Positions 7,679 through 9,050 of a stretch of DNA of 9,050 nt are shown here, piece after piece. A program made the translations under genes and the position numbers. A model generated the notes under the pieces. That model had not been told where the DNA came from, searched no databases, and saw nothing but the letters and a program-made list of their open reading frames with translations. How positions within the stretch are numbered: position 1 is the stretch's first letter; every line of letters begins with the position of its first letter. The stretch spans positions 1 to 9,050 of the forward strand of contig JBBINY010000076.1 of the NCBI GenBank assembly GCA_037443645.1, written 5' to 3'. This DNA is from UBA2336 sp037443645. Its GTDB lineage: Bacteria; Bacteroidota; Bacteroidia; Cytophagales; Cyclobacteriaceae.

Positions 7679-8890
7679 GTGGATTTAAACCCCATTGTAC
7701 TTTCAATACCCATCTTTTTTATCCTCATCGGCATTGAACTGGTGGCCGAACGGATTACACACCGGAAATTGTACAGCCTGCCTGATGCCATCGCTAACCT
7801 GAGCTGCGGAATAACTTCACAACTCAGCGGATTGTTCCTCAGGCTTTTTGCCATTGGCATCTATGAAGTACTCCATCACAACTTTAACCTGTTTACATGG
7901 GAAAGGAACTGGCTCTACTGGCTTATGCTCTTCCTGCTGGCCGACCTGGCCTACTACTGGGCCCACCGCATGAGCCATGAGATAAACCTGTTCTGGGGCG
8001 GGCACGTGGTGCATCATCAAAGCGAAGAATACAACCTGTCGGTGGCGCTCCGCCAAAGTTCGCTGCAGGTAATCTGGACGTTCGGGTTTAGTTTGCCGCT
8101 AGCCTTTCTCGGCTTCCGCACCCTCGACTTTGCACTCATGTCGGCCTTTATCACCTTGTACCAGTTCTGGATTCATACCGAGACCATCGGTAAGATGGGT
8201 TGGTTCGAACTGGTTTTCAACACCCCCTCCCATCACCGTGTTCATCACGGGCGCGATCCGAAGTATATCGATAAGAACCATGCCGGTACGTTAATCATCT
8301 GGGATAAGCTCTTCGGCACCTTTCAGCCGGAAGAGGAAAAGCCTACCTATGGAATCACAAAACCCATCAACAGTTGGAATGCGGTGTTCGCCAACTTCAG
8401 CCATTATGCAGAGATGGGCAAAGACCTGAGGCGAATCCCTAAATGGTCTGACAAAATCCGATACCTGTTTGCCAAACCGGGCTGGCTTCCTGAATACCTT
8501 GGGGGATATCGTGCCGCGCCAGAAATAAACAAGGCCACCTACCACAAATATGAAACAGACAGCTCGTTGTTGTTAAGCCTTTATGTATTGTTTCAGTTTA
8601 CCATATGCCTTGCCGGCACAGCATGGTTTCTTTTCAAGCAAGATCTTTTCACACTGGGAGAAAAAGCCATCATCACGCTGATTATCTCATTCACCGTGGT
8701 GAACTGCGGAGTGCTTTTTGAAAACCGGAAATGGGTTAAGATTGCGGAATGGGTCAGGATTATCGGTTACCCGATTGCAATGTGTACCCTAACCTGGTTA
8801 TACAACTGGCCGGTATGGCTTGCAGGGGCATCCATACTTTTCATGACGATTTCACTACCCTGGTATTACCGGATTTGGAAAAAGTCATGA
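7679..8890 (+). CDS. membrane di-iron oxygenase, alkylglycerol monooxygenase-like (sterol desaturase superfamily)
   Basis: A 403-residue membrane enzyme of the fatty acid hydroxylase/sterol desaturase superfamily. The iron-binding histidines are HRMSH (96-100), HVVHH (109-113) and HRVHH (186-190), with H166 and H201 also present. E101 directly follows the first cluster. This glutamate, the blocks YNLSVALRQS, LYQFWIHTE, NTPSHHRVHHGR, IIWDKLFGTF and the YGITKPIN segment closely match, as I recall them, human alkylglycerol monooxygenase (AGMO/TMEM195), which oxidises ether lipids using tetrahydrobiopterin. Hydrophobic segments lie near 7-24, 46-64, 77-95, 130-165, 297-319, 330-348 and 361-397; the C-terminal helices also fit AGMO layout. 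Start: GTG at 7679, since no in-frame ATG precedes the conserved first helix and a stop lies at 7649-7651. Its TGA overlaps the next gene's ATG. The family is certain; ether-lipid substrate and cofactor are inferred. Confidence 0.9.
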   Translation: MDLNPIVLSIPIFFILIGIELVAERITHRKLYSLPDAIANLSCGITSQLSGLFLRLFAIGIYEVLHHNFNLFTWERNWLYWLMLFLLADLAYYWAHRMSHEINLFWGGHVVHHQSEEYNLSVALRQSSLQVIWTFGFSLPLAFLGFRTLDFALMSAFITLYQFWIHTETIGKMGWFELVFNTPSHHRVHHGRDPKYIDKNHAGTLIIWDKLFGTFQPEEEKPTYGITKPINSWNAVFANFSHYAEMGKDLRRIPKWSDKIRYLFAKPGWLPEYLGGYRAAPEINKATYHKYETDSSLLLSLYVLFQFTICLAGTAWFLFKQDLFTLGEKAIITLIISFTVVNCGVLFENRKWVKIAEWVRIIGYPIAMCTLTWLYNWPVWLAGASILFMTISLPWYYRIWKKS

Positions 8891-9050
8891 TAAGAATTTT
8901 CAATGCTCGTCTGCTGTGCTTGCTGCTTGTGGCAGGATGCACCAATCCCATGCCCCTATTGGAGGGCGTTGACCTTAATGCCTGGAAGAAAGACCGAAAC
9001 GGATGCCTGGGCCTGCGCAGGACGATGGATAGCACACTCCTTAGTCAGAA
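8887..9050 (+). CDS. lipoprotein, N-terminal part, cut by window edge
   Basis: The ATG overlaps the stop of the oxygenase gene (ATGA, 8887-8890), a standard sign of translational coupling. The 54 complete codons encode a basic N-terminus (MIRIFNAR), a hydrophobic stretch (LLCLLLV), and a lipobox VAGC with Cys at residue 18, so it should be a signal peptidase II-processed lipoprotein. The mature start is TNPMPLLEGV. Residues 2-5 after the Cys lack the acidic surface-export signal known from some Bacteroidota, so a periplasm-facing position is more likely. A second Cys follows at about residue 40. I cannot name the family from the fragment. The frame remains open at the window end, so the gene continues beyond it. 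Confidence 0.8.
   Translation, partial: MIRIFNARLLCLLLVAGCTNPMPLLEGVDLNAWKKDRNGCLGLRRTMDSTLLSQ

Noticed and set aside
7645..7860. 72-residue N-terminal extension of the small membrane protein
   Set aside because: It would overlap the first 180 bases of the divergent oxygenase gene, whose translation there is conserved; the extension looks like non-coding sequence.
8841..9035. 64-codon minus-strand frame at the right edge
   Set aside because: Antisense to the end of the oxygenase gene and to the lipoprotein gene, which has better coding evidence (lipobox, ATGA overlap).

Overview
The window looks like chromosomal DNA of a Bacteroidota bacterium, most likely a Cytophagales-type organism. The evidence is the pair of topoisomerase IV subunits, whose sequences are of the Bacteroidota ParE/ParC kind, the general lack of Shine-Dalgarno sequences before start codons, and a plausible Bacteroidota-style promoter (TTTG-N19-TAnnTTTG type) in front of parE. 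I see no mobile element, CRISPR array, rRNA or tRNA.

Left and centre (86-7018), minus strand: four genes run in one direction, parE, parC, glpF, glpK in transcription order. Gaps are 48, 15 and 3 bases, so they could form one transcription unit. ParE (ATPase/TOPRIM subunit) and ParC (DNA-cleaving subunit) form topoisomerase IV, which separates linked daughter chromosomes. GlpF is a glycerol-type aquaporin and GlpK is glycerol kinase; together they bring in glycerol and trap it as glycerol 3-phosphate. Housekeeping topoisomerase genes followed so closely by glycerol-uptake genes is the odd point of this part.

Middle (7019-7212): a 194-base gap with a candidate parE promoter and an interrupted inverted repeat.

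Right (7213-9050): a small four-helix membrane protein of unknown function (minus strand) is divergent, with only 34 bases between start codons, from a 403-residue membrane-bound di-iron oxygenase of the sterol desaturase/fatty acid hydroxylase superfamily. That enzyme resembles eukaryotic alkylglycerol monooxygenase (AGMO/TMEM195) much more closely than generic sterol desaturases. Its stop codon overlaps the start (ATGA) of a lipoprotein gene cut by the window edge. The AGMO-like enzyme with its coupled lipoprotein and divergent membrane protein is the part most worth follow-up. A link between ether-lipid cleavage, which would release glycerol, and the glpFK genes is conceivable but speculative.
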